From contig MNCI01016234.1 of NCBI GenBank assembly GCA_015680685.1, positions 220,126-284,125 on the forward strand: 64,000 bases of DNA, in the 5' to 3' direction. Under the pieces are notes generated by a model. It saw only the letters and a program-made list of their open reading frames with translations, was not told where the DNA came from and did not search any database. The translations under genes were made by a program, and so were the position numbers. Positions 24,118 through 36,127 of the stretch are shown here, piece after piece (within the stretch, counting starts at the first letter, position 1; each line of letters opens with the position of its first letter). Source of the stretch: Gnetum montanum (lineage: Eukaryota; Streptophyta; Gnetopsida; Gnetales; Gnetaceae).

Positions 24118-24944
24118 TGATGAATTGCTAGTTAGTTGTATGCAACATTGCACTTATGATATCATATGCTTCCATATAATATCATAGATGTGATGTATCA
24201 AGAGTAGGTAATGCCCATAATACCACTCATCTACCATATTAAATGCACTATTTGATCATCATTGTAGGAGAGCTCTATTAGTTTGATTTCATAGCCTTAG
24301 CAAAAATTAGCAAGTGTTCATTTTATGAACTTCAATTAAGGTCAATCATGAACTTCAATTAATTCATGATAGTAATATTGAAGTCCATTCATGATAGTAA
24401 TATGATCAAAATTGATTGACCTTTATTACAAAAATTTAGCTTAGTTTAATATTTTCTTATTAGTAACTTACTTTCACTTTATTTACTTTCATAAATCTAG
24501 TTAATATTTTAATTCCAAAATGTATGTTAAACATATAGAATGAGTAGGAAAAATTTCAAGCATAAATACATTATCATTTGATAAGCCCAACAGTGAACAC
24601 TTAATAATTAGCAATGAAAGTGTAAGTTTAGGATATGTATGACCAATTCGGAATGGAAGCTCATTACTTAGACTAGCTAACAATTTATTTCATTTCATCT
24701 TAGTTTAAATAGATATGTTTCTATATTTTAATATGAATAAATAATATCAAAAATAATATACCTTAATTACACTTAATTGTATGAATTAAGGCCAACACAA
24801 GTATGATTAGAAAGACAAGAACCTATAATTAATGCTTAACAATCTAGAATCCATGTCATTCTAGTTCATAGATTACAATTAGACAATGCGTGAATGCTTG
24901 TAATTTGTATGGTTGGATGTAGGGATAATATTTTTGCTTATCCA
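24118..24944 (+). repeat. 3' LTR of element G
   Basis: Starts TGATGAATTGC after a polypurine tract and ends near GCTTATCCA. U3 carries GATATCATATGC and ATATCATAG motifs at about 24160-24190, the ATATC version also seen in G's internal block at 2163. Its middle part (from about 24427) is clearly homologous to the LTR of element E at 49378-49870. Confidence 0.75.
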
Positions 24945-27900
24945 TTATATTAGAGATGACTTTTTTAAAGGATTTGTATTGCTAGTTTATATCAACACTC
25001 TTGATCAATTAGTTGATAGTTTCATCAAATCATTGCATTCAAAGAATTTTAAAAAGTTTGTTAAAAGATTACAATTATTGCATTAAACCTATACATTGGT
25101 TCTACTAGAAATTATAGTTAACCCAGTATAATTATAAGTCTTAAGGTCATGGTTATGAAAAATTGATGGTTTTTGTATAATATTCATGGTTTTGAATACT
25201 TGTGATTAAGTAATAAATAACAATTTCAATTACTTACTCATTGTAGTTAGTTATGAAGAGTGATGAACTTTTAGTTTTACATTTCTTTCATTTTGCCAAG
25301 TTTCTAGTGCTTTATATACCAAGGCATTCCATCTCTATAATAGAAAATACATCATCCACATTCCTAGGAAGACTATCTTGGTGTTTGGTTTCTTCCGCTT
25401 TTGTATAACTATGCTCAATGATGGAAGTCTTAGTTTTGCTATTGCATATTTCCTAGAAAAACCTTTTGACATGCAACATATGATGTTTCATCAATTTTGT
25501 AGAATCTTAATAACTATATTTAAAAACTCCTTTGATCTTTCTAAAACTAAAATTAAAACTAAAATATTATAATGCCCATAAATCATTTTTGATCTATTAG
25601 ATAGTAGAAATATACATGTCAATTTTTGAAAACATTATTAAAAATGTTACTAAGGATTCTTGAAATTGAATACATCCTTAGTTGTAGGTGTTAGGGAGGT
25701 TGTGAAGGTTGGCTAAAAATTTTGGATTTATGAGTGACCACATAAGAGAGCATGTCTAATGCAAATAGAGGGGATGCATTGGGGACCTTTCCACTCATGA
25801 AGGCTTAGGCTACCCATGTTGGGCTTGTCCCTCTATGAAGACCAATCCTCCAAAGAAGGTATGATCCCCTCTCATACAACCCATGCACCTAAGACCTTTG
25901 CCTTTATCTTTTGATTCGTATCCTATGGTAAGGGCTTACAAAAAATCTTGATCCTAAGGAAACATAGGTTGCTAGATTGGTAGATGGAAAAAGCAAAGCC
26001 TAGGACCATAGAGCTATTAAGAACTTAGCTTCAGCCTAAGCATTTATATTATCTGAGTAACTACCAGTTATGACTTACATGTTGAGAGATAGAAAAAGTC
26101 GTATATAGCTCTTGCACTTAGATGGAACTCACTAAATAGACTACTATGTCTAATCAGGACTATCATCTTATCCCTTCTAGTGGGTAAGATAGCATCTGAA
26201 CATTTTTCCATATGTGTGAGATGGTGTTTAGGGGCTTTCCCTTTAGCATGATACTAGCAATTTTTCTTGAGATGGTCTTGGAGAAATAATGATTTTCTAC
26301 TTTGTCTTTCACTCCAAGGTTACCCAATAACATATGAACTCATTCTACTACCTACACAGTTCCTACATCTTCTTCATGAATTCCATATCCTTCATCTACA
26401 CCTCTAGGATCTCAGGCACTAGGAAATGTAAATGCCCATGATGGATCTATAGAGACAAGCATGTACATGATGTATTTACTTCTAAGCTTTTACATCAAGA
26501 TTTTTGATTATGTATCATAATTGAAACTAGTCGAGATTACTTAGGGCAAAAGAGGTCACCCTAATTGAGAATATTTTGACCCCTAGTATGTGTATTTGGG
26601 TTCTTGAAGATGCATACACCCCCTACAATTGAATGTTGGTGAACATTACTATCACACATCTTCACTATTACCATGATGATTTAGTTAGTGTTACTATATT
26701 TACTTCACTAATGATCACCATAGTATCACATGCACTTATACATTGTATACTTTTTATCTAGTTAGCCATATTTGGTTAGAATTGTAGTCCATCCCTAGAC
26801 ATGCACAGTCATGCAACAGTTGGCACTAGCTTGGGTGTGCTTGCTCAAGGTTTCCCTAATCATTCCCAATTATGACATATGCTCCCTATTATTCACTCAT
26901 TAAAAAACTTGATCAACTCTCATTATGTTGGTTGTGTTATTCAGCTCATTAACCCTAACATTGCATAACACACAAGTACAATGGGAACCTTAGGATCATC
27001 TCATTTACACTTGATAGTATGCCTTATGACATGGAAGACTACTTCATTTAGTAATTTCCCTCTTCTAGCTTGAACTAACCTAACAAAAAGAACGATATTG
27101 TATATGTGAAAAATGAAGTGCCTTAGTTTCATCTTTGCTTTTTTCATATTATGCCATCTTGTCGTGTCATGTTCTCTCTTGTTTGGATAGCTTAAACGAT
27201 GCTAATTATTCTAAATGAATGAACTAGAAGTGGCTTCATTCTTTCAACTTAGTAGGTAAAGTATTTTTAAAAAATATTTCTTCTCATTCTAGAGATAAGA
27301 GGAATGAATTCTAAAATTAAAAGTCATATTATTCTTTTAGGAGGATAATCTTTAGCCTAAAGGGGATCAAATGAAAAATCTTATAGCAACTTGTTTAGTA
27401 TATGACATGATGCTCTAAACGATAGTAAGTTGTTACCATAGGGTTATTTTCAAGATATTTAGACAATTATAGAGCAATAGTTACCTAAATCGTAAACTTA
27501 AACTAGCATATATTATCTAATTATTTAAACTTAAAACATATAGTGATATGTTTTAATGTATATAATCTATCAAGGAATATCACATATATAATGATCTTTG
27601 TTTTAACATATCTCTCTCATCGTATCACCTTACTAATCCAATGTAAGTTATTATTTCTAATAATGTGATAATATGGAATGAATAATTGTAAATGACGTAT
27701 GGGAATTCTTTTTATTTTTTAATTTTTGGTTGACATTAAATTACTAAGGTACATATAGACATCTTGGTTGGTGATTATCCAAGGGTAAGAAAGTAGGAGT
27801 CTATTATGGGAAGGAACCTACTTTGATAACTTTTATCAATGATGGGTTACATTATCATTAGAAAAGTTTGAAGATCATATGTGGCTTATTTAACCTTGAA

Positions 27901-28070
27901 AATCTTTCATTTTATCTTTCAAAGCCTTATCCTCTGAACATAAAAGATCATATTTTACAAATTCTACACCAACTCACACCAAAGTTGTGATTTCATCATA
28001 GGAAGGAGGAAAATCAAATTTTTTTGAATTTTTTAAAAACATTTCTAATATATAAAAAATATAAATTAAG
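24945..28070 (+). other. Decayed internal region of element H, possible RT trace
   Basis: No intact gene. Around 25420-25530 the bases read like a very decayed RT segment (FAIAYFLEKPFDM against the usual FAYxKMPFGL), which is weak evidence for a former pol. From about 27700 the sequence follows the spacer of A around 7340-7410 (a tract about a hillside of shared words ending in GGAAGGAACCTACTTTG). The middle, 25700-27600, holds nothing I can name. The 5' LTR of H is not visible. Confidence 0.35.
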
Positions 28071-28224
28071 GTAAATGATATGAATTTAATGCTTTATAAT
28101 TCATGATACTTAAAATCTAATTTATATATGTATTTTATCTAAGAAGTGTATGTAATTTGTTATTGTGATAAAAATGGTCTTATAATTAAAAAATAATTAA
28201 TCATTATCTTGTTTCCTAATGTAG
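28071..28224 (+). other. Predicted 5'-UTR intron of ORF2 in element H
   Basis: Donor TTAAG|GTAAATGATA at 28071; acceptor CCTAATGTAG ends at 28224 directly before ATG. Shorter (154 bp) than in A, B and C but in the same position. Confidence 0.5.
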
Positions 28225-28640
28225 ATGACACCTAAAAGATCCATAGAGTTAAGGTAGAAGATAGCTTGTGTACCTATGCAATAACATGAAAAATTAGAAG
28301 GAATAATGAACTAGAAGTAAAGTGAGTTTGTGAGGTCTCATAAAGTATGGAAGATGAAAATTCAAGAGAGGCACCTTGTCAAGAGTGTGAAACTCATGCT
28401 AAATTTCTCATCTTAGAATAAATTTTAGAAAAAGGACAAAGATGCCATGCCACCAATATTTTAATATCTTCAATCAACTATTTGTAATTCTTTTTTCATG
28501 ATGTAAATTTTTTGAAAAAGCTGATGACTTTAAAATTTTGGAAAATGTCATATTTATAGTCATGTAGTTAGTTTAGTCTTAGTTTCCCAATGGTTTCTAA
28601 AATTGGACTTTGTCCACTCTGTACAACTTAAAGATAAGTT
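28225..28640 (+). pseudogene. ORF2 of element H, internally deleted remnant
   Basis: Begins MTPKRSIELR directly after a splice acceptor, matching MAPKR of ORF2 in element A. After about 80 codons, with stops, the sequence passes into the element 3' end and the tract TTGTGGGAGTA at 28650-28660. Most of the 2.7-kb ORF2, including all the coiled-coil half, is missing. This remnant confirms the start site and acceptor in a diverged family member. Confidence 0.5.
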
Positions 28641-28660
28641 TTGGACCAGTTGTGGGAGTA

Positions 28661-29600
28661 TGTTGAAACATTAAAATCCTATGTTGGCCAACTTAAGGCT
28701 AATACATTATTTCATTGGAAAATGCTAGCATAGGTCTTATCTTGAAATTAAGAAAATATGATTTTCTATTAATCATTGCATTGACACATTAGGATGTGTA
28801 AACACAAATGCATTAATACAACCCTAAAATTTTGATCATAAATATGCAAGCCATAATGGTGGAATTCATAGTTTTAGTTAAAAGTAGCCAAACTCTTATA
28901 GTTTTATTTTGAGAACTATAACAGTTGGTAAGTTCTTGTAACATATATCTTTTGTGCTAGAACTTTATTTGACTAGTTATGCCTAGATGTACTTGTGAAT
29001 GATAATAAAGATAGAGATCGATTTCTTCACATTGTAGCACTTTAACTTAAATTAAATTTACATTTTCAATAGTTTAATTTACTATATTAAATAGTTAATT
29101 TTTATAATGTTTTTATTTACATGTTATTGCATTAGTAAAAATAGAATAAGTACATTGAAACCTTGGGTATTAATTATGATTAACTAGGTTAATCAACAAC
29201 TAGTTAATTTGGTATATCCAATAGTGAACTAGCTTAGTTGCTCAGTAGTTAATATGTAAATCCAAGACTGTAGTTGAGAGAGTTGATAGAGTGATACTCA
29301 TTACTTTAGGACTTTATATTACTTGTACATGTAGTTATTTGTAATTTAAATTAATTTCTATTTTTAGTAATTTTCTATTATTAGTAATATGGGCCAAGAA
29401 ATATCATTAATCATATATCTCAATCACCTTTAACCATACATTGTGAAAATACGATAAATGTAACTAGGAAGATATCAACTTGTGATCTGCAACAATTACT
29501 CTAGATGTTCCACCTAGCTTATCAATAGATTATGACATGACCTACTAGAAATACGTTTAGATTCAAATGGTTGGGCAATCGACATACTTATCACTCATCA
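28661..29600 (+). repeat. 3' LTR of element H
   Basis: Starts TGTTGAAACATT after a purine tract and ends TTATCACTCATCA. It contains AATAAAGATAGAGATCG near 29004, matching the polyadenylation region of the other LTRs (AATAAAGATCGAGATTAC). 940 bp. Confidence 0.65.
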
Positions 29601-29639
29601 AAGATTAAAAGCAATGTTGTATTAAGTAAAAAAATTATA

Positions 29640-30430
29640 TAAATATATATAAACAAAGTTGAATGTTGACAAAACCAAAATGCTAATTTTTAGAACTAAT
29701 AAAAGAGATTATACTTTCTAGCTAAATAATGAAACACATGAGATTGTAAATATATATAGATATTTATGAGTAAAATACTCTTAAAATTATTAGTGGAGGC
29801 ATTGTATATCATAGTGAGTTGCAAATGACTATGAAAAATAAGTGTATCACTCATAATATTTAAAAATGGACAATTTCAAAATATGTTTTTCAAAAAGTTG
29901 TATAAGATATAGGGCCTTATACATGTGTAGTGTGGGATTTAGTTCTTGATCAGAAATCATTGAGAAACATTGAAAAACTTTAATAGCACCTCTTGTTGGT
30001 GTTAAGGTGAAAGTTCAAGTTCTATACACAAAATTTTTATTAGCAACTAAGTTTTTTGCCATTGGAAACTGAAGCAATATATCAATTCTTAACATTCTAT
30101 CTAAATAATAAAAATAACATTAAGATCTTAGAATAGATTATTCAAAAATCTTAGTAATGGACATAGCTCCATGAAACAAAATTGTAGCTACAAAAATGGG
30201 ATATTGAAAATATTAACGTAATAATAAATTCAAAACAAGATGTTGAAAGAGAGTTTCAAAGGGATACAAAATGAGACATGATGAAGTACAATATCTACAT
30301 GCACCTATTTCAATAACCATGAGAGCACTAATTAGTAGATTAAGAGTAGGATCACACTACCTCCAAGTTGAAGCTAGAAGATAGAATAATATACAAAATG
30401 AAAACAGGATATGTTCATTATGTTTCCTAT
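29640..30430 (+). pseudogene. LINE (non-LTR retrotransposon) RT C-terminal remnant
   Basis: The plus strand reads VDKTKMLIFRTNKRDYTF, then NNETHEIVNIYRYL and VKYS, the thumb region of LINE reverse transcriptases (consensus K.KVM.F....F..NG..IE.V..YKYLGV.FS). Near 30310 it reads MRALISRLRVGSHYLQVEA followed by ICSLC, matching the terminal R.S.H.L..E.GR...ER.C.LC motif of this LINE type. Upstream palm motifs are absent and several stops are present. It lies between the LTR of H and element C. Confidence 0.62.
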
Positions 30431-31606
30431 AAATAGTAAAAAATAAAAAATAACTTTTTAATAATTATGTTAATTAATTATTTTGTTATTAAGGCATGAT
30501 TGACATATTTTATTCTAAACTTTTTATTTATTATATATTAATTTTACATTATTTATATGTATTTAGTTTTTCTTATCTTCACACCTACTAGAACTTTGTC
30601 TATGATAAGTATTAAAATTTTACAATTTTAATTTTTTTTAAGGAAAAGCAATAAGAAAAATGCTTTGACAAGAAGCATCACCAAATGGCTAAGTGCTTAC
30701 CTACTGAGCTAATTCCTAGGAGGTTTTGTAGATGAGCAAGAGCCTAATTTCTTTTTGAATGCTTGTGTTGAGGCTTGAACTACATCTTACAACTTAAAAA
30801 ACTAAGACCATATTATTACTCCAAATGATGACCCTTAGCAAACCAAATGTATAATTAACATAGTTAGTAATCATGGTATTATTATTTCTAATTTTAGTAG
30901 TTCCTAGGTTATGTTTGTTCTAAGTAAACCCTTTGATCTTAGAGTTGAAGGTAGGATGTGTTGCAATTCTTACCCTCACATCTTGTAATTATATTACATT
31001 AATTATGGATATATATTTTTATTAATTCAATTTTGTAAATTATAATTTTAGGAATTGTTAAAAACATCAACTATATTAACCCTTAGACCATACAATCAAC
31101 ATAATACTTTGAGAAAATGCAAGTATAATATAATAGTATGCTTAAGTACAATAAGAACTTACTATTTTACTAGTGGAGCTATGCACTCAACTATAATTTT
31201 AAATGGACTTTTATAATGGTTGATAGTAAAAATGATATTAATAATAATTATAGAAACTCAATGTCTTTGTTGAGTTTTTGTTTCATGAATATTCAAATAA
31301 AATCTAATAGATTGATCTCTAAGGTAAAGGAAAACTTTAAAAGAAAGATGTTGATTCCTTTAGCTTTTCATTAGCATTCACTAGGGCAAAGGAACCCATG
31401 CTCAAAATGGGCAAATTATAAATATATGTTCTTAATATAATGTTAATCTAGTATTATATGCATCTAAAAAATTAATGGTAAGATATTATGTCCAATGAAA
31501 AATATTAATAGATCATAAAATATCATCAGTGCTCATCCTCTATAAAATAGACTTAGGTTAATGTACCAGATCAAAGTCTTGGAAAACTAGATAATATAAT
31601 CAACAA
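30431..31606. other. AT-rich stretch without recognisable features
   Basis: About 1.2 kb of very AT-rich sequence. I see no gene, RNA gene or LTR edge in it. Confidence 0.5.
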
Positions 31607-32690
31607 TGATGAGCAGCGAGGTACCCCTATGGTTAACCATATGAATCACAAGAATTCATGCAAGATCTAGTCGAACTCCATGGATGGGGCTAGTTATGAC
31701 ATCTAGATTGCTATGCTTTTATTACAGTTTGCTATCTTTCCACTTGGTCTAGTGGTAGCTGTGTCACATATGGTTTAGTCCAAAGTGAGGCATATGATGT
31801 TGTTCATAATTCTACGCTACTCCTGATAACGATAAAGAGAGGGATTGATTAAGCTACTAGGCAATGGAAAACAAGATCTAAATTAGCCTACATGCAATGA
31901 GTATCTACACTTAATTTTCAATACACATCTTGGACTTCATGAGGTTAGTTTTGAGATTGCCAAGTGTATGTCACTGGTTGTGCCAAACAATACACTTCTG
32001 GATTACCAAGTATCTATACTTAAATGTTCGTGTTTAAGGCGTACACATTCTGCTTAATAACAGGAATAGTAAATAACAATAAATAAAAATATTTAACTAA
32101 AAAAAGTAGTAAATAATTAATTATTGAAACCAATAATAATCTAAATGGATGCTGCAATGATGGGAGCAATCTCGATCTTTATTACTAGTCATGTAACATA
32201 TCCAAGTATGTCACAATCAAATAAATGTGTTGTANATACACATTCTGCTTAATAACAGGAATAGTAAATAACAATAAATAAAAATATTTAACTAAAAAAA
32301 GTAGTAAATAATTAATTATTGAAACCAATAATAATCTAAATGGATGCTGCAATGATGGGAGCAATCTCGATCTTTATTACTAGTCATGTAACATATCCAA
32401 GTATGTCACAATCAAATAAATGTGTTGTATGATTACAAACATCACATTATGGACATGCACTACAAGTAACAAACTTTAAAGAGAAGAAAATGAAAACTAA
32501 AACTATCTCCTACTTCATACATTCTCCATACTCCCTCATCCAAGCACCTAAGTGCTATATTTGTAGGAAAATCCAAATGAGGCAACATTGGATATCTAAC
32601 GTCACTAATTGGCTCCAACGTTGGGTACATGACATTAGGGCTCAGATGTCGCATATCTAGTGTTGGGGCTTGCCAAATGATGATTCATCA
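31607..32690 (-). repeat. 3' LTR of element C (left in the window)
   Basis: TGATGAGCAGCGAGG...GATGATTCATCA. The nominal 1084 bp includes a 193-bp duplicate around N at 32235; without it the LTR is about 890 bp, like its partner. Confidence 0.86.
32042..32428. repeat. 193-bp direct duplication around a single N (assembly artefact)
   Basis: The 193 bases ending at 32234 recur directly after N at 32235 without visible differences. Two copies this alike inside an LTR diverged by about 12 percent from its partner, which has one copy, point to an assembly join. Confidence 0.88.
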
Positions 32691-32874
32691 TATCCCCATG
32701 ACTGAATGAAAATTTCTCTTTGAGTTAAACAAAATAAGGAATAAGTTCCTTACAAAATATTGGGTAGGTATGGGATTATTGACTAACTCAAACAACTCTT
32801 TGCATGTTGTAGTGGTGCAATAAAAAAATGGAACACATTATTACAAAACAAAACAAGGAACAAAACTTGAAAGC
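32691..32874 (-). other. Polypurine tract and 3' untranslated end of element C
   Basis: TATCCCCATGACTGAATGAA next to the LTR is the reverse complement of the family tract; the rest is AT-rich. Confidence 0.72.
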
Positions 32875-35525
32875 TCATGTGGCACCCAGAGGTGGTGGCT
32901 CTTCCATCCACTGCTTCCCCTTGTCACTAGGCTGTTGAAATTTGTAGCGATTAAGTAATGCTTACAACTTCTCCTCCTCTGTCCTAGGGTCATGTACCAT
33001 TCAAGTTGTTGTGTCAATGTGTGTTTGTGTTGGTACATCCCAAGGACATGGCAATTGTGGGAACATCATATTTCCTTTTACATACCAAGCTAATAACTAT
33101 TGTCGTTCTTCCTTGGAGGTCCTAGCTTTGTCCCTAAGCTTATGATAATCTATGAATCTTTAAGCTAGGTTTGAGGCTACATCCTTTTGTCCCTGATAAC
33201 TAGCTTTAACCACCTCTAACTCTAAGTTTGCCACCTGCAACTTTTTCATAGCATCCTTTCGATCTGCAAACTCCTTCTTATATAGCGCATATGAGGTTGC
33301 CACTTGTTTCTCCATCTCATTTCAAGAATAACCTACTATTAACATGGTGAGGTTGGCATATCTAAGGTTATCCAATGCCATGTATTCCTTTGGAGGTCTT
33401 TATTTTTTACTTATACTTGATGGACTAGGGCATAACTGTCCAAGATGGGCTACAACTTAGGATTCTACTCCAGCAAGGAGTTGATGTGGGTTTTGGCCAT
33501 CAAGATTTCTTTGTCATTGATTTGCTTATACATGCCAACTTGGTCACAGAAGTGCTCTTTCAATTTTTCATGCTTTTTGACCTGATTTTTCCATGTGCTA
33601 ATTTCAATTACTAACTTTTGACAAATAGTTTGGATGTCCTCCATGGAGAGGGTTCTATTCTCCCAGGTCAATCTATTCATGTCTTGTTTAACCCTCACTA
33701 GTTGTTCTCACAACCGATGGATGCTTTCCTCTAGGATGTTCTTTTGTTTCTCCATAGTGGTCAATGTGGAATTTTTTGCAGTGAGCTAATTATTGTTGTC
33801 TTGTACAATGTTTAGTGCCTTTTTATATGCATGAGATTGCACATCAGTAGCAGAGGCATTCCAAACTACTATATCCTTCTCTTGCTCAACATTTGTTCTC
33901 TCCTTTACTAGCTTGTATGGTATCCAACACTTCTTGTAATATTTGTATTTTGGCTTCCACATGCTCTACCCTAACTTCTGCCATGACCAACTTTCCTTTG
34001 ATGGTGATGAGATTTGATTGAGTTGCAGTGACATCACTAGGGATGTCAAACAGAGTGGTCATTACTTGGCCCATTTGTAGTAATTGATCAAGCACATCCT
34101 AATTCACCATAGGAGTCATTAAAGTCTTGACCAAAATTTGTGCATCTTTGGTTCCTACTAGATCTATTGGGGGCACAACATGCACATTGAATGATTTCTT
34201 GATGTGATCTATGATCACCTCTGCTGCACCTGTTGCATCCTCATGTTGTAGTACCATGATTGTGGCACCTCCTCTAGTTTCCAATGATACTTGAAAGGAT
34301 GTGGAATTCCCAAAGATCTGTCATGATAATTAGGATCCTTCCCCTCTTGATTGTATTGATATTTTCCATTGCATTGGGTCAGCTAACACGATGGGCCATA
34401 CGATGTCATTCATAACTCAAAAGCGATTTGACTCGTCCCTGCTTCCCCAGCTAACTATTTTAGTGATCCTCTACATATGGCTCATCAAAGGCCTATAGTA
34501 TTGTAGTGGTAGTAGTGATGGAGCTTGTGCTAGTGGGTGCTATTCGGGCTTACATTACATTTCTATTTGTGGCTCTACCTCCTTCTTTGCTTCTTGTTCT
34601 TCACCAATATCTTTTCTTGGTGCTACCAATTTTAGGAGCTCAATGAAGGAGACATTTTGAGCCTTCCTAGGGATATCATTGGTGTATCTTAGGATCATAG
34701 CATGCTTTCAAAACTTTCTAATTAAGTAGGAAAATGGAAGTATTGGTCTCCTTGACTTCCTTTCTTCAAACTACCATTGGATTTCAGTGAAGGAATGTTG
34801 GAGAAGATTGGTTACAAATTTACCCATTAAAATGACACTTCCCCTAGCCGCATAAGTGGAAATTTGATTGAGCCCTTTTGTGGGAAATAGGTGGTAAGTA
34901 CTGATCTTAAAATAGGTTTTCTCTTCTAGATTCATTTCATTGTATGTTTTTTCCTACTTACCATACACCTATCTTAGCCACAATTTCTTTGTCTTGGGGT
35001 CAAATTTGGTTGACAAATGAGTAACCTTAGCCCCTTCATTAGGTAGGTTGAAAGTTGTAGCAGTTGCTTTGATTGAATAAGGGAAAATCACCCTATAGAT
35101 GTTAATGGTGGTGCCCTCATCCTTATTATGCTAGAACTGATAGGTTTCACTTAGGTACCATTTGTCACTATCTAACAAAATGGGCCACCATGGGGACAAC
35201 TTGAGCTACATCTGAGCCACCTCTAGAGCAAACTCCATGAATGGATTGAAGTTCATTTCCAAAATGACCAAAGAGAATGTGAACTTTTCAAGGTGGCAAC
35301 AAGGTAGTTAGTGGGTAACATGAGACATTTTACCTACTTAGGGGTCGATAGATATGCTGCCTCTCCTTGGGCTGATTGCCCAGTAGCAGAAGCCTCTTGA
35401 TGAATGCTAAAGGATTGGGCCTCCTACTCAACCTGTTTCACATGTTAACCTTATTGACCATAGCCAGTACATGGGCACTTAGTGGCACTTTATGAGGGTT
35501 CACCTTGAGCAATTCTTTTTTCCAT
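32875..35525 (-). pseudogene. ORF2 of element C (decayed)
   Basis: Starts ATG at 35525 after TTGATTGCA and ends PPPLGAT-TGA at 32875, matching the tails of A and B. The N-terminal domain is present but broken. Open pieces cover the region before and within the coiled coil: 34284-34099 (MVLQHEDATGAAEVIIDHIKK), 34095-33886 (LDQLLQMGQVMTTLFDIP, then VEHVEAKIQILQEVLD) and 33698-33465 (MNRLTWENRTLSMED, KHEKLKEHFCDQVGMYKQ). Heptad-like spacing of Leu, Ile and Val with many Lys and Glu supports a coiled coil. The start differs (MEKRI) from MAPKR. The function is unknown. Confidence 0.66.
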
Positions 35526-35810
35526 TTGCAATCAAGCAAGGTCAAGTGTTACTAAGGCTATATTTGTTATCATAAATTGGTTTATACCTTACTCATAACC
35601 TTAGTTCATTAAGTTCATAATGCATATGATTACAGGGTTAGGAAAATTTTCAAGTGTCTATCTCTTTTTATGGCCCTTCGCAACTGGTTCCTTTTTCCTT
35701 ATATGTGGCTTATAATAATGGTTATGGGCCCATGGGTTGGAAAAATTGGATTTCTGGCATTAATGTGAGAAATTTTTCATTATAATTCTTAAATTTATTA
35801 ACAATCTTAC
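35526..35810 (-). other. Predicted 5'-UTR intron of ORF2 in element C (acceptor lost)
   Basis: Donor ATAAGG|GTAAGATTG at 35810 is well kept. The acceptor reads TTGATTGCAA, so the invariant AG is now AA, a point change that would block normal splicing. About 285 bp. Confidence 0.55.
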
Positions 35811-36074
35811 CCTTATGGTACCTTCCGAGAGATAGTAAATTTTAACAATTTGGTGCATGTTTTGCATCCAAGCATCCCCTCCACCCTCCTACCCACAACG
35901 ACTAAGTTGAACACTTTGGATTTAGATGGATTCGAATGGCATAAAAATTAGAGTAGTAGAGAGCTAAATATTGTAAGAGGAAGATGAGTGCGCAGAGCTC
36001 TAAGTTGTGAGAGAAAATTTCAACAACTCCCCTAGTAGTAAATTATGAAAATGAAGTTCAAGTGCCATGGGGAT

Positions 36075-36127
36075 CATATATTTATAGTTTTTTAGACCTA
36101 ACATGGGATACACAATGTCGAGGTCCA
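36075..36127 (-). promoter_or_regulatory. Internal promoter-like block of element C
   Basis: Minus strand: CTCGACATTGTGTATCCC, then CATGTTAGGTC and CTATAAATATATG. The motifs match the U3 of C's LTRs (ATGTT/ATGTC type). The leader after the TATA box is very similar to that in A, with the shared words CTAGGGGAGTTGTT. Confidence 0.5.

Larger units (their letters stand above)
561..24944 (+). mobile_element. Outer Athila-like LTR element G, interrupted by A and B
   Basis: G is seen as three blocks: about 561-2820, 12131-14711 and 23957-24944. The blocks between them are complete elements A and B with target duplications, so the three pieces join into one element in order: spacer, internal promoter-like block, intron, ORF2, 3' end, polypurine tract and 3' LTR. 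The first block repeats the order seen in element A between 6315 and 8350, including a conserved island near 1164-1192. The 5' LTR, gag and any pol lie left of the window or were replaced by the LINE remnant. ORF2 of G is badly decayed, in line with G being the oldest layer. The left boundary is an estimate. Confidence 0.75.

Noticed and set aside
25378-25572. 64-codon open frame with possible RT likeness
   Set aside because: Only FAYxKMPFGL-like wording fits, and with an extra residue; too weak to call a gene, noted only as a possible trace in element H.
32042-32428. 193-bp tandem repeat in the LTR of element C
   Set aside because: A single N lies exactly between the copies and the other LTR has one copy; treated as an assembly artefact.
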